Assembly (NCBI GenBank): GCA_002271215.1
Contig: CP018628.1
Coordinates: 3,038,001-3,102,000, forward strand
Origin: Lelliottia jeotgali
GTDB taxonomy: Bacteria > Pseudomonadota > Gammaproteobacteria > Enterobacterales > Enterobacteriaceae
Length of the DNA: 64,000 nucleotides
Reading direction: 5' to 3'
This document shows positions 1 to 7,577 of the stretch, in pieces. Each line of letters starts with the position of its first letter. Within the stretch, counting starts at the first letter, position 1. The notes below the pieces were generated by a model. The model was not told where the DNA came from, ran no database searches, and saw nothing but the letters and a program-made list of their open reading frames with translations. Made by a program: the position numbers and the translations under genes.

Positions 1-1553
1 TGCTGATTCTGTTCCCTCTGACGTTTATTGTGATGTCGCAGCGGCTGATGCGGTTCTTATCCGCCATCCTCGCCACTGTCGGCATGACCCTGTTGCTGAT
101 CGACAGTGAAGTTTTCACCCGTTTTCATCTCCATCTCAATCCGATCGTCTGGGAACTGGTGATCAATCCCGACCAGAACGAAACCGCACGTGACTGGCAG
201 CTCATGTTTATCAGCGTGCCGATTATCCTGCTGATTGAGATGCTGTTTGCCACCTGGAGCTGGCAAAAACTGCGTAGCCTGACCCGACGTCGTCACTACG
301 CGCAGCCGATTGCCGCCCTGTTTTTTGTGGCGTTTATCAGCTCACACATTATGTACATCTGGGCAGATGCGAACTTCTATCGCCCGATTACCATGCAGCG
401 CGCCAACCTGCCGCTCTCTTATCCAATGACGGCCCGTCGTTTCCTTGAGAAACACGGTCTACTGGATGCCCAGGAATACCAGCGTCGTCTGGTAGAACAA
501 GGCAATCCGGAAGCGGTGTCGGTTCAGTATCCGCTGAGTGAATTGCGCTATCGCGATATGGGCCAGGGCCAGAACGTTCTGCTCATTACCGTCGATGGAT
601 TGAACTATTCTCGCTACGAGAAGCAGATGCCTGCGCTGGCACAATTCGCTGAACAAAACATCAATTTCACGCAGCATATGAGTTCGGGTAATAACACCGA
701 TGCCGGGATTTTTGGTCTGTTCTACGGTATTTCCGCAGGCTATATGGACGGCGTACTTTCCTCGCGTACCCCTGCGGCGCTGATTACGTCTCTGAACCAA
801 CAGGGTTATCAGCTTGGGCTGTTCTCATCTGACGGTTTCAGTAGCCCGCTCTATCGCCAGGCACTGCTGTCTGATTTCTCTCTGCCTGCGGCAAAAAATC
901 AGTCCGACGAACAAACCGCCGGTCAGTGGGTTAACTGGCTTAACCGTTATGCGCAGGAAGATAACCGCTGGTTCTCATGGGTAGCATTCAACGGCACCAC
1001 GCTTAATGACAGCAATCAAAAAGGCTTTGTTCGCCGCTACGCCCGCGCAGCTGGCGATGTCGACACTCAGATTGCACGGGTCATTACGGCATTGCGCGAA
1101 TCCGGCAAACTGGACAATACGGTAGTCATTATTACCGCGGGCCACGGCGTACCGCTGGGTGATGAAGCGAATGACATGAACTGGACTCGCCCTAACCTGC
1201 ACGTGCCACTCGTGGTTCACTGGCCGGGCACGCCCGCGCAGCGCATCAATATGCTGACGGAACACAAAGATGTAATGACCACGCTGATGCAACGTTTGCT
1301 GCATGTCAGCACCCCGGCTAATGAATACTCACAGGGGCAAGACCTGTTTAGCGCCACACGTCGCCATAACTGGGTAACGGCAGCCAGCGGAAATACTCTG
1401 GCGGTAACAACGCCTATGCTGACTCTGGTGCTGAACAGCAACGGGAATTACCAGACATACAACCTGCAGGGTGAGAAGATACACGACCAAAAACCACAGC
1501 TTAGTCTGCTGTTGCAAGTACTAACCGATGAGAAACGGTTTATCGCTAACTGA
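1..1553 (+). CDS. yejM: Inner-membrane cardiolipin/LPS-sensing protein YejM (PbgA, LapC), 5' truncated by the window edge
   Basis: The frame is open from base 3 and ends with TAA at 1551-1553, giving the C-terminal ~516 residues of a protein that is 586 residues long in E. coli. Three hydrophobic helices are visible (from LILFPLTF at the edge, around WQLMFISVPIILL, and PIAALFFVAFISSH), followed by a large periplasmic domain of the alkaline-phosphatase/sulfatase fold starting near ITVDGLNYSR and ending RFIAN. In E. coli this essential protein senses periplasmic LPS and controls LpxC proteolysis through LapB; that role is family knowledge. The sequence is close to E. coli YejM throughout, and position next to the proL tRNA gene is also conserved. 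The start codon and first two membrane helices lie outside the window. Confidence 0.95.
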   Translation, partial: LILFPLTFIVMSQRLMRFLSAILATVGMTLLLIDSEVFTRFHLHLNPIVWELVINPDQNETARDWQLMFISVPIILLIEMLFATWSWQKLRSLTRRRHYAQPIAALFFVAFISSHIMYIWADANFYRPITMQRANLPLSYPMTARRFLEKHGLLDAQEYQRRLVEQGNPEAVSVQYPLSELRYRDMGQGQNVLLITVDGLNYSRYEKQMPALAQFAEQNINFTQHMSSGNNTDAGIFGLFYGISAGYMDGVLSSRTPAALITSLNQQGYQLGLFSSDGFSSPLYRQALLSDFSLPAAKNQSDEQTAGQWVNWLNRYAQEDNRWFSWVAFNGTTLNDSNQKGFVRRYARAAGDVDTQIARVITALRESGKLDNTVVIITAGHGVPLGDEANDMNWTRPNLHVPLVVHWPGTPAQRINMLTEHKDVMTTLMQRLLHVSTPANEYSQGQDLFSATRRHNWVTAASGNTLAVTTPMLTLVLNSNGNYQTYNLQGEKIHDQKPQLSLLLQVLTDEKRFIAN

Positions 1554-1574
1554 TTAATTTTAAATCAGTTAGCG
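1544..1574 (+). other. Perfect hairpin overlapping the yejM stop codon
   Basis: CGCTAACTGAT (1544-1554) is exactly complementary to ATCAGTTAGCG (1564-1574) with a 9-base A/T loop. The arm includes the yejM stop codon. No T-tract follows, so it is not a classical intrinsic terminator. It may act in mRNA 3' end protection or weak termination before the proline tRNA promoter. Confidence 0.6.
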
Positions 1575-1584
1575 CTGTACGGAC

Positions 1585-1612
1585 TTGCAATCAATTAGCA
1601 AACAGGTAGTAT
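1585..1612 (+). promoter_or_regulatory. Candidate sigma-70 promoter of the tRNA-Pro gene
   Basis: A -35-like TTGCAA (1585-1590) and a -10-like TAGTAT (1607-1612) are separated by 16 bases and end 13 bases before the mature tRNA 5' end at 1626. Assigned by motif and position only. Confidence 0.55.
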
Positions 1613-1625
1613 CTTTTTCATACGT

Positions 1626-1702
1626 CGGCACGTAGCGCAGCCTGGTAGCGCATCGTCATGGGGTGGCGAGGGTCGAGAGTTCAAATCTCTCCGTGCCGAC
1701 CA
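1626..1702 (+). tRNA. proL: tRNA-Pro (anticodon GGG)
   Basis: A 77-nt tRNA. The acceptor stem CGGCACG pairs with CGTGCCG and is followed by ACCA, so the CCA end is encoded. The D arm contains AGCGCAGCCTGGTAGCGC, the anticodon loop reads ATGGGGT giving anticodon GGG (decodes CCC/CCU), and the T arm is GAGAG-TTCAAAT-CTCTC. It is in the same place as proL of E. coli, just after yejM. Its last 46 nt are repeated exactly at 1839-1884, so this gene is an integration target: the 3' part here was probably supplied by an incoming element while the original 3' end was displaced downstream. Confidence 0.97.
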
Positions 1703-1838
1703 CCATCAAGCTGCAACTATCTCTATTTCAGTGAGTTACATTAAACCTTATTTTTTTCTATATCACTGCACTCTCTAAAATTGTGACACGTGACACTCGA
1801 ATTAGTGCAACTCATTATTTTACATTGATTGAGACAAA

Positions 1839-1884
1839 CATGGGGTGGCGAGGGTCGAGAGTTCAAATCTCTCCGTGCCGACCA
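1839..1884 (+). repeat. 46-bp exact duplicate of the tRNA-Pro 3' end (attachment-site remnant, tRNA pseudogene)
   Basis: Bases 1839-1884 repeat 1657-1702 without mismatch, from the C before the anticodon through the terminal CCA; identity stops immediately on both sides. The copy lacks the acceptor 5' strand and D arm so it cannot be a tRNA. An intrinsic terminator follows only this distal copy, which is the arrangement expected if the distal copy is the original chromosomal end (att site) and 1703-1838 is what remains of an integrated element. The 136 bases between the copies contain no gene. Confidence 0.85.
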
Positions 1885-1892
1885 AAACATAT

Positions 1893-1926
1893 AAAAAAAC
1901 CAACCTTTTACGGTTGGTTTTTTTAT
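1893..1926 (+). terminator. Intrinsic terminator after the displaced tRNA-Pro 3' end
   Basis: AAAAACCAACC and GGTTGGTTTTT form an 11-bp stem around a short loop and end in a run of T. Probably the ancestral proL terminator, now read after the intact tRNA, the 136-base spacer and the tRNA 3' copy. Confidence 0.85.
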
Positions 1927-1973
1927 ACCTGCATATCCACGCCTCTTGACTCTCACCCATTTTACAGTGAAAA

Positions 1974-1993
1974 TACTGTACATAAAAACAGTT
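1974..1993 (+). promoter_or_regulatory. LexA (SOS) box
   Basis: CTGT (1976-1979), eight A/T-rich bases, then ACAG (1988-1991): an exact match to the CTGT-N8-ACAG LexA core. It ends 17 bases before the ATG of the dinI-like gene and lies downstream of a -35-like TTGACT (1946-1951), a position suited to repression. The SOS link of the DinI family supports the assignment. Confidence 0.85.
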
Positions 1994-2007
1994 ATCATGA
2001 GGCAGTT

Positions 2008-2247
2008 ATGTTTGTTGAACTGGTGTATGACAAGCGCAACGTTGCAGGTTTACCCGGCGCGAGTGACATTATTCTGAATGAATTAACAAAGCGTGTGCAT
2101 CGGATTTTCCCGGATGCCGTCGTGAAGGTTAAACCCATGCAAGCTAACGGATTAAACAGCGATGCCAGCAAAAGCGATCGTGAAAAGCTCAACCGAATGC
2201 TCGAAGAAATGTTTGATGAAGCCGATATGTGGATGGTTTCTGAGTAA
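2008..2247 (+). CDS. DinI/MsgA-like SOS-regulated small protein
   Basis: A 79-residue protein that starts MFVELVYDKRN and ends DEADMWMVSE. Length, the acidic C-terminal helix and the ending match the DinI family (E. coli DinI ends ESADDWFVSE) and particularly the Salmonella MsgA branch. DinI binds RecA filaments and modulates LexA and UmuD cleavage; DinI-like copies are common on prophages and other mobile DNA. The start at 2008 is chosen because TGAGG precedes it at good distance and the homologous N-terminus begins there; a longer in-frame extension upstream runs through the tRNA-derived repeat and is not real. A LexA box lies directly upstream. Its position beside tRNA attachment repeats suggests it arrived with the integrated element. 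Whether it acts on RecA as DinI does cannot be told from the sequence. Confidence 0.85.
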   Translation: MFVELVYDKRNVAGLPGASDIILNELTKRVHRIFPDAVVKVKPMQANGLNSDASKSDREKLNRMLEEMFDEADMWMVSE

Positions 2248-2314
2248 TTCTTAGTGCAGATTTAGCGCGTGATTGCGCGCTTTATAACTTCTGCAATAAT
2301 GATGTAAACAGCTG

Positions 2315-2986
2315 ATGGGCAACATCATGAATCCCAAAGTCGTCATGCCGCTCCACACTCTGACACGTTTTAAGCCTTTCGCTCAGATTGACAGCCTGAT
2401 TCACCACTTCCTTCCGCATGCAGAAATTGAACACTTTTCCGCTAATCGTCTCCTTCATCTTGATCGCAAGGGAGAACGGGCATGCTTAATACTGCTCGAG
2501 GGTCTGGTCGATATTTCCCGCATCGATGACGGCATTCTAAAAGGAACATTGAAAGCGCCATTTGTGGCGGGGATATCACATCCAGACTATATGGGAAACG
2601 CATTCCATTTAATGAGTGCAACGGCGGTCAAAGTCGCTATCCTGCCATATAAAAGTGCGATGACGATAATCAGAGAGCAGAAGTTATGGGAGGACTACAG
2701 TAATTATCTTCTTTATATTATGGGATTACATTCCACTCTGAGTAATCATAGTATCGGGCTTCGTTCACGCGATATCATTCGTGACTGTCTGTTTGATTTG
2801 ATGAACGAGAATGAACAATATCGCCTGAAAACGAATGCCTGCAAATATATTATTGAAAAAACGGCACTGTCACGCAGCGGCGTGATGGGGATTCTGGCAG
2901 ACATGAAAAAAGAAAACATCATTGGGATCCAGAGAGGGGTGCTTATTTTTATTAATGATGAGCAGAACTCACATCGCAACGATTAA
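2315..2986 (+). CDS. Crp-like / IprA-type winged-helix transcriptional regulator
   Basis: A 223-residue protein with two parts. Residues ~20-125 are compatible with a cupin/cNMP-binding-like beta fold (LLEGLVDISRIDDGIL...). Residues ~150-215 resemble a helix-turn-helix with a wing (RSRDIIRDCLFDLM, then ALSRSGVMGILADMKKENI and a beta wing IIGIQRGVLIFIN). This resembles the IprA/YaiV group of enterobacterial regulators more than classical Crp, and residues for cAMP binding are not evident. The start could be 2315 or ATG 2327; neither has a strong ribosome-binding site. It faces a secreted repeat protein convergently and shares its terminator; regulation of that gene is possible but unproven. 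Not recognised as a named gene. Confidence 0.65.
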   Translation: MGNIMNPKVVMPLHTLTRFKPFAQIDSLIHHFLPHAEIEHFSANRLLHLDRKGERACLILLEGLVDISRIDDGILKGTLKAPFVAGISHPDYMGNAFHLMSATAVKVAILPYKSAMTIIREQKLWEDYSNYLLYIMGLHSTLSNHSIGLRSRDIIRDCLFDLMNENEQYRLKTNACKYIIEKTALSRSGVMGILADMKKENIIGIQRGVLIFINDEQNSHRND

Positions 2987-3012
2987 AAAGGCCATCAACT
3001 GATGGCCTTTTT
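2985..3012. terminator. Bidirectional intrinsic terminator between the regulator and the secreted repeat protein
   Basis: AAAAAGGCCATC (2985-2996) pairs with GATGGCCTTTTT (3001-3012) around AACT. A/T tracts on both sides let it serve both convergent genes. Confidence 0.9.
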
Positions 3013-3031
3013 AATTTTACTAACGCGGCAA

Positions 3032-4297
3032 TTACATATGGAATCCACCACCGGCACCGTCATGTCCACCAAAAGCGTGGTCATGCGCATTGTCAGCACC
3101 CGTACCCGTGCCGTGATCACCGTGAGAAACGGCGTTCTCATGGCTGTTACCACCTTTTACGGAATGCTGGAAAACGTCGTGGAACGGCACGCTAATCTGA
3201 GTAGACGGCGTCAGAGTTGATGCTTTTACCACGCTTTTGCGACCAGTTGCGCGATCGGTAACCTGAATGCGGGTGTCAGGTTTAAGAGTATTGGCGGCAA
3301 CGTTGATTGTCGCGCCGGTGTTTGGGCGCGTCGTGATACCACTGTAAGTCATCGCGTGAGGCTGTTCATTGTAAGTTGCTGTGCCCGTGCGTTTGACACC
3401 GTAGTTAGCGATGTCTTTTGCATGCTCTTTAACCTGACTATCTGCTTCAGCCTGGCGCGCATCAGCAAGGGCTACGGCTTGTTGCTCTGTTCGGGCAATA
3501 TTCGCTTGTGTCAGGCTTTTGCCCATATCGGGAGATTGCTGATGTGTCGGCGTACCTGTTGGGTCATTTTTAATTCCGGACAACATCGTATTCGTCGCCC
3601 CGGTATTTGGACGAGAAGAGGTGCCTGAATAGCTAACCGCATGAGCAGGCTCTGAATACGTCGCGGTGCCAGACTGTTTTATTCCGTATTGAGACAACTC
3701 AGCCTTATGTTGGGCCATTGCTGCTTTCGCCGCAGCTTTAGCTGCCTGATGATCCGCAGTACTACTATCAAGACGAGTCGCTGGCCCAATTTGATGGGTT
3801 GGATGCCCCGCCGGATTACTCTCTTTCACAACGCCTGGCGTTTGCGTCCAGTGGTGAGGGTCCATCGGGTCAACCTGATGAGTGGGATGCCCTTCAGGGT
3901 TGGATTCTTTGATGATACCCGGCGCCATCGTCCAGCCAAGGCTTCGGCTGGCCGTTGCAGACGGCGTATTTAAACGAGCTGCAGCCGTTCTGGCATCTCG
4001 CTCTGCAATCATCTCAGCTTTATCAGCGGTGTCTTGTTTATTCTGCGCTTCTTGTACTGCCGCACGCTGGTCAGCATACGCCTGAGCACGCATTTCACCT
4101 GCAGCATTCATTAAATCGCGATCGTCTTGCATCGTCGTATGAGAGACACTGTGTATATTGTGAATAACTTGCTCATGGGCAGATTCTACGGCTCGCTCAG
4201 AGCGAGCGACTTCTGCATCAGCATCCGCAATAGACATTGCATGCGCAGACATCGATAAAGCAGAAAGTACCACCAGAGAAATAATTGTTTTATTCAT
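3032..4297 (-). CDS. Secreted protein of unknown function with internal repeats and a His/Gly-rich tail
   Basis: Not recognised as a named family. From ATG 4297 the protein has 421 residues and a clear signal peptide (MNKTIISLVVLSALSMSAHA, cleavage after AHA); two in-frame upstream starts (TTG 4312, ATG 4309) have no ribosome-binding site. The mature part begins with an Ala/Glu/Arg-rich helical stretch (~20-110). Two short repeats follow (KESNPEGHPTHQVDP, KESNPAGHPTHQIGP). Then two longer repeats of about 40 residues begin YGIKQSGTATYSEPAHAV and YGVKRTGTATYNEQPHAM and both contain RPNTGAT. A segment with TRIQVTDRATGRKSV and a C-terminal tail rich in His, Gly and Asp (HGDHGTGTGADNAHDHAFGG) end it. 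The tail could bind metal ions. It has no lipobox or evident membrane anchor, so it is probably periplasmic or secreted. The gene lies in the accessory patch after the tRNA. Confidence 0.75.
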   Translation of the reverse strand: MNKTIISLVVLSALSMSAHAMSIADADAEVARSERAVESAHEQVIHNIHSVSHTTMQDDRDLMNAAGEMRAQAYADQRAAVQEAQNKQDTADKAEMIAERDARTAAARLNTPSATASRSLGWTMAPGIIKESNPEGHPTHQVDPMDPHHWTQTPGVVKESNPAGHPTHQIGPATRLDSSTADHQAAKAAAKAAMAQHKAELSQYGIKQSGTATYSEPAHAVSYSGTSSRPNTGATNTMLSGIKNDPTGTPTHQQSPDMGKSLTQANIARTEQQAVALADARQAEADSQVKEHAKDIANYGVKRTGTATYNEQPHAMTYSGITTRPNTGATINVAANTLKPDTRIQVTDRATGRKSVVKASTLTPSTQISVPFHDVFQHSVKGGNSHENAVSHGDHGTGTGADNAHDHAFGGHDGAGGGFHM

Positions 4298-4664
4298 TGC
4301 ATTACTCATCAAATTTATTTAATAGAAAATCCCGCATAGATTAAATGCGTTAAAAATTTCATCATTATTCGTGGGGCTGAAAATGTTTACATTAAATCTA
4401 TTACTGTGTGAATTAGATTTGTATGACAAAGAATAGAGTTATTACAAAATGAAAGCAATCATCTCAACGAATACAATAAATGAAAGTTTTTTATAGGATG
4501 ACCATTATTTAATGTATACATAATAGGTGTTAATTAAATATATTTCTGACATTAAACAACTTAACGCACGAGTAACTTTTTAACGATGATAAAACGATAT
4601 TAGCTAACAATCAGGCATAAAAAAGCCAACTCACAGGCTGGCTTCTTCTATCAGGTATTCGTGT
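4298..4664. other. A/T-rich intergenic region with a dyad upstream of the secreted repeat protein
   Basis: About 370 bases without a gene, distinctly richer in A and T than the surroundings. It should contain the promoter of the leftward secreted-protein gene. The clearest structure is AAATCTA (4394-4400) and TAGATTT (4414-4420), perfect 7-bp inverted arms 13 bases apart, a spacing usual for a dimeric regulator site. No other element is recognised here. Confidence 0.45.
4617..4643 (-). terminator. Intrinsic terminator of the small membrane-protein gene
   Basis: Read on the minus strand, AAGCCAG, a loop, TGGCTT and then a T run ending TTTTTTATG form a stem with a U tract 22 bases after the stop codon at 4665. 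Confidence 0.7.
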
Positions 4665-4925
4665 TTAGCGCTTATCGGGGCCGCCGAGGAAAAAGATCCC
4701 AAGGGGAATAGCCAGAAGAACCGTGAATACCAGACTGTAAACAAAGATCATCGCAGACTGCAGCACATACATGCTGGTGGTCCACTGCGAGAGCGGAATG
4801 TTGTACTGCTCAATCACGCCGACAATTGTCGCTCGCCCAACGCCAGCTGCGGCAATCAAAAACACCACAAACAGCGCCAGTAAAAACTTCCTGCCTTGCG
4901 GAGTGTTAAGTTTTTCGCGGACCAT
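4665..4925 (-). CDS. Small two-helix inner-membrane protein of unknown function
   Basis: An 86-residue protein from ATG 4925, chosen because AAAGGAAAGAGAG precedes it at good distance; a longer frame to 4955 has no such site. After a short basic N-terminus (MVREKLNTPQGRK) there are two hydrophobic segments (FLLALFVVFLIAAAGVGRA and MYVLQSAMIFVYSLVFTVLL) joined by IVGVIEQYNIPLSQWTTS, and a charged tail ending GGPDKR. It looks like a conserved enterobacterial DUF2534-type protein, but that label is from memory and uncertain. No function can be inferred. Confidence 0.7.
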   Translation of the reverse strand: MVREKLNTPQGRKFLLALFVVFLIAAAGVGRATIVGVIEQYNIPLSQWTTSMYVLQSAMIFVYSLVFTVLLAIPLGIFFLGGPDKR

Positions 4926-5134
4926 GTCTCTCTTTCCTTTACAGATGAATAACATTATTTCCGCTTACCCTAACACGATCGTCCTTTTCATTCCATATCA
5001 GCATTTAAATCTGCACCATCGCCACCAAAGCAGTTCAATCCACCTTATGAAATCAAAATATAAGTAAATCAAACCAAACACTGGCCTGCGCTATGCTAAT
5101 CTTGCATCGATTGTTTGACATAAAAGGAATGAAT

Positions 5135-5638
5135 GTGAAAAACACACCTAAATTTGCCATTGCCCTTCTGACCGCTGCCTGCATGAGCACCAGCGCTTTC
5201 GCAAGCGAAACGCAGAAGCCACAGCCTCTTGAAAAGACTGCGCCGTATCCACAGGCGGAAAAAGGCATGAAGCGCCAGGTCATCCAGCTCCCGGTTCAGG
5301 AAGATGAATCGGCGTTTAAAGTCGAGCTGTTGATTGGGCAAAACCTGGAAGTGGACTGTAACCGTCATCGCCTGGGTGGCAAACTGGAGAGCAAAACCCT
5401 CGAAGGCTGGGGCTATGACTACTACGTGTTTGATAACGTGACGTCACCGGTTTCAACCATGATGGCCTGCCCGGATGGCAAGAAAACTCAGCAGTTCGTG
5501 ACGGCCTATCTGGGTGATAACAGCCTGCTGCGCTACAACAGTAAATTACCGATTGTGGTCTACACGCCTGAGAATATCGACGTGAAATACCGCGTCTGGA
5601 AAGCAGACGAAAAAGTCGAAAACGCCGTCGTGCGCTAA
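5135..5638 (+). CDS. eco: Ecotin, periplasmic serine protease inhibitor
   Basis: 167 residues if translation begins at GTG 5135 ([12 protein letters not shown]...), which lies 6 bases after AAGGA; ATG 5129 in the same frame sits against the AAGGA and is the less likely start. A signal peptide ends at AFA. The mature protein matches E. coli ecotin closely, including [17 protein letters not shown], the disulfide cysteines of [11 protein letters not shown] and MMACPDGK, and the reactive loop [10 protein letters not shown] with Met at P1. Ecotin homodimers inhibit trypsin-fold proteases such as elastase, trypsin and chymotrypsin, protecting periplasmic proteins. It converges on mqo with a shared terminator, as in E. 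coli. Confidence 0.97.
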   Translation: MKNTPKFAIALLTAACMSTSAFASETQKPQPLEKTAPYPQAEKGMKRQVIQLPVQEDESAFKVELLIGQNLEVDCNRHRLGGKLESKTLEGWGYDYYVFDNVTSPVSTMMACPDGKKTQQFVTAYLGDNSLLRYNSKLPIVVYTPENIDVKYRVWKADEKVENAVVR

Positions 5639-5671
5639 AAAAAGGCCGGGTAGCGATACCCGGCCTTTTTG
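5638..5671. terminator. Bidirectional terminator between eco and mqo
   Basis: AAAGGCCGGGTA and TACCCGGCCTTT form a perfect 12-bp stem with loop GCGA, flanked by A and T tracts; it begins at the eco stop codon and ends 13 bases before the mqo stop. Confidence 0.95.
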
Positions 5672-5683
5672 TATTGCGTTAAC

Positions 5684-7342
5684 TCAGAGGGCAATATCCG
5701 CGACCGGTTTAGATTCCGGCTGAGGTTTTGCCTGCGGTTGCGCCTGTGGAGCCGCATCCGCTCTCTGCGGTTTTTCGTATTTAAGCTGCAGAACGCCGCT
5801 GGTGTATTCCAGCTCTTGTTCCGTCGCGGCAACATTCCCGTTCAGCTTAGTGCCATAAGAAGGAATAATCGTTTTCAGCTTCGCCTGCCATTCCGGGCTG
5901 GCGACTTTGTCTTTAAACACTTTTTCCATCAGATGCAGCATGATCGGTGCGGCAGTTGATGCACCAGGCGATGCGCCAAGCAGCGCCGCAATGGTGCCGT
6001 CTTTGTCGCTCACCACTTCAGTACCGAGGCGCAGTACACCACCCTCTTTCGGATCGCGTTTAATAATCTGCACGCGCTGGCCCGCCTGCCACAAGCGCCA
6101 GTCGGCTTTCTTAGCCTGCGGGTAATACTCTTGCAGGGCAGCGAAGCGGTCATCATCGGACAGCATCACCTGGCTAATCAGGTATTTCACCAGATCGAAG
6201 TTATCCAGGCCCACGTCCACCATCGGCATAAAGTTAGAGGTGGTCGTGGAGCTGAGCAGATCCCACAGGGAACCATTTTTCAGGAATTTAGTGGAGAAGG
6301 TCGCGAACGGCCCAAACAACACCACGCGTTTACCGTCCAGAATACGGGTATCGATGTGCGGAACAGACATTGGCGGTGCGCCAACAGAGGCCTGACCGTA
6401 CACTTTCGCCAGATGGCGATTCACCACTTCCGGGTTATCAGATACCAGGAACTGGCCGCCAACCGGGAAGCCTGCATAATCGTCCGCTTCAGGAATACCA
6501 GACTCCTGCAGCAGTTTCAGCGCTGCGCCACCGGCACCGATAAAGACAAACTTCGCCTTGATCACGTGCTCGGCTTCGTTGTTTTTCAGATCGGCGACTG
6601 TCACGCTCCAGCTGTTATCCGCATTGCGCTTGAAACCGCGCACTTCGGTGCTGACCTGCAGTTTGAAGTTGTCTTTTTTCTGCAGAGCGCCCACCAGCTG
6701 ACGGGTGATTTCGCCGTAGTTCACGTCCGTACCGATCTCAGTGCGCGTGGCGGCCACTTTCTGATTCGGGTCGCGACCTTCCATCACCAGCGGCGCCCAC
6801 TCTTTGATCTGAGCATGATCTTCAGAATATTTCATGCCGCGGAACAGGCTGCTCTGCTGGAGTGCCGCATAGCGCGCGCGCAGGAAATTGACGTTATCGT
6901 CGCCCCAGACAAAGCTCATGTGCGGAACGGTGTTAATGAACGAGTGCGGATCGTGCATCACGCCGCTGTTGACCTGATGCGACCAGAACTGGCGGGAGAT
7001 CTGGAATGCTTCATTGATCTCCACCGCCTTCTCGATACTAATGGAACCGTCCTTTTTCTGCGGGGTATAGTTCAGTTCCATGAGTGCCGAGTGGCCCGTA
7101 CCGGCGTTATTCCAGCCGTTCGAACTCTCTTTCGCGACGCCGTCGAGGCGCTCAACCATGGTCATCGACCAGTCTGGCTGCAATTCTTGTAAGTAGGTGC
7201 CCAGAGTGGCGCTCATAATGCCGCCGCCAATTAAAAGGACGTCCGTTTCCTGCTCTTTCGGGGTATCAGCTTTCGCCGCCATCGAGATGGCGCTCAGCCC
7301 TACAGCCATAGAAAAGAGCATGGCAGTCATTTTTTTCATCAT
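5684..7342 (-). CDS. mqo: Malate:quinone oxidoreductase
   Basis: 552 residues. This FAD enzyme oxidises malate to oxaloacetate at the inner membrane and passes electrons to quinone, replacing or supplementing soluble malate dehydrogenase. The FAD-binding motif [15 protein letters not shown] follows a hydrophobic N-terminus ([21 protein letters not shown]). The conserved blocks [22 protein letters not shown] and the C-terminal [14 protein letters not shown] are present. The tail is a Pro/Gln-rich run ([14 protein letters not shown]) ending VADIAL as in E. coli, where the protein has 548 residues. Two adjacent ATGs (7342, 7339) follow AAGG; either may be used. Stand-alone gene. Confidence 0.97.
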   Translation of the reverse strand: MMKKMTAMLFSMAVGLSAISMAAKADTPKEQETDVLLIGGGIMSATLGTYLQELQPDWSMTMVERLDGVAKESSNGWNNAGTGHSALMELNYTPQKKDGSISIEKAVEINEAFQISRQFWSHQVNSGVMHDPHSFINTVPHMSFVWGDDNVNFLRARYAALQQSSLFRGMKYSEDHAQIKEWAPLVMEGRDPNQKVAATRTEIGTDVNYGEITRQLVGALQKKDNFKLQVSTEVRGFKRNADNSWSVTVADLKNNEAEHVIKAKFVFIGAGGAALKLLQESGIPEADDYAGFPVGGQFLVSDNPEVVNRHLAKVYGQASVGAPPMSVPHIDTRILDGKRVVLFGPFATFSTKFLKNGSLWDLLSSTTTSNFMPMVDVGLDNFDLVKYLISQVMLSDDDRFAALQEYYPQAKKADWRLWQAGQRVQIIKRDPKEGGVLRLGTEVVSDKDGTIAALLGASPGASTAAPIMLHLMEKVFKDKVASPEWQAKLKTIIPSYGTKLNGNVAATEQELEYTSGVLQLKYEKPQRADAAPQAQPQAKPQPESKPVADIAL

Positions 7343-7577
7343 TTATGCCTTACTTGTAGTCGTGCTTTTTAGGTGGAAATTGCAGGTGAAATAAACTGCG
7401 GGGCAAACTTAACAATTTTTAAACATTGTTTAAAGGTTAAGAAATTATTGTAATTGTGAAATTAAATGTTGGAATTATTGTAGGGATACCCACAGAGGCG
7501 GCTGGCAAGGCGAGGTTTTTGTGGCTACTATGCTGCACTTTGTGATCGCGCGCACGGAAGCCTGCCCTAACCAGTGA

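Noticed and set aside
1741..1998. 85-residue minus-strand reading frame with ARRDLNSRPSPPH
   Set aside because: It is the translation of the tRNA-Pro copy and its terminator; such peptides are a well-known misannotation of tRNA DNA.
1783..2007. 75-residue N-terminal extension of the dinI-like protein
   Set aside because: It runs through the tRNA copy, the terminator and the LexA box; homologues begin at the ATG at 2008.
3356..4167. Plus-strand frames inside the secreted repeat protein gene
   Set aside because: The minus-strand frame has a signal peptide, ordered repeats and a terminator; the plus-strand frames have none.
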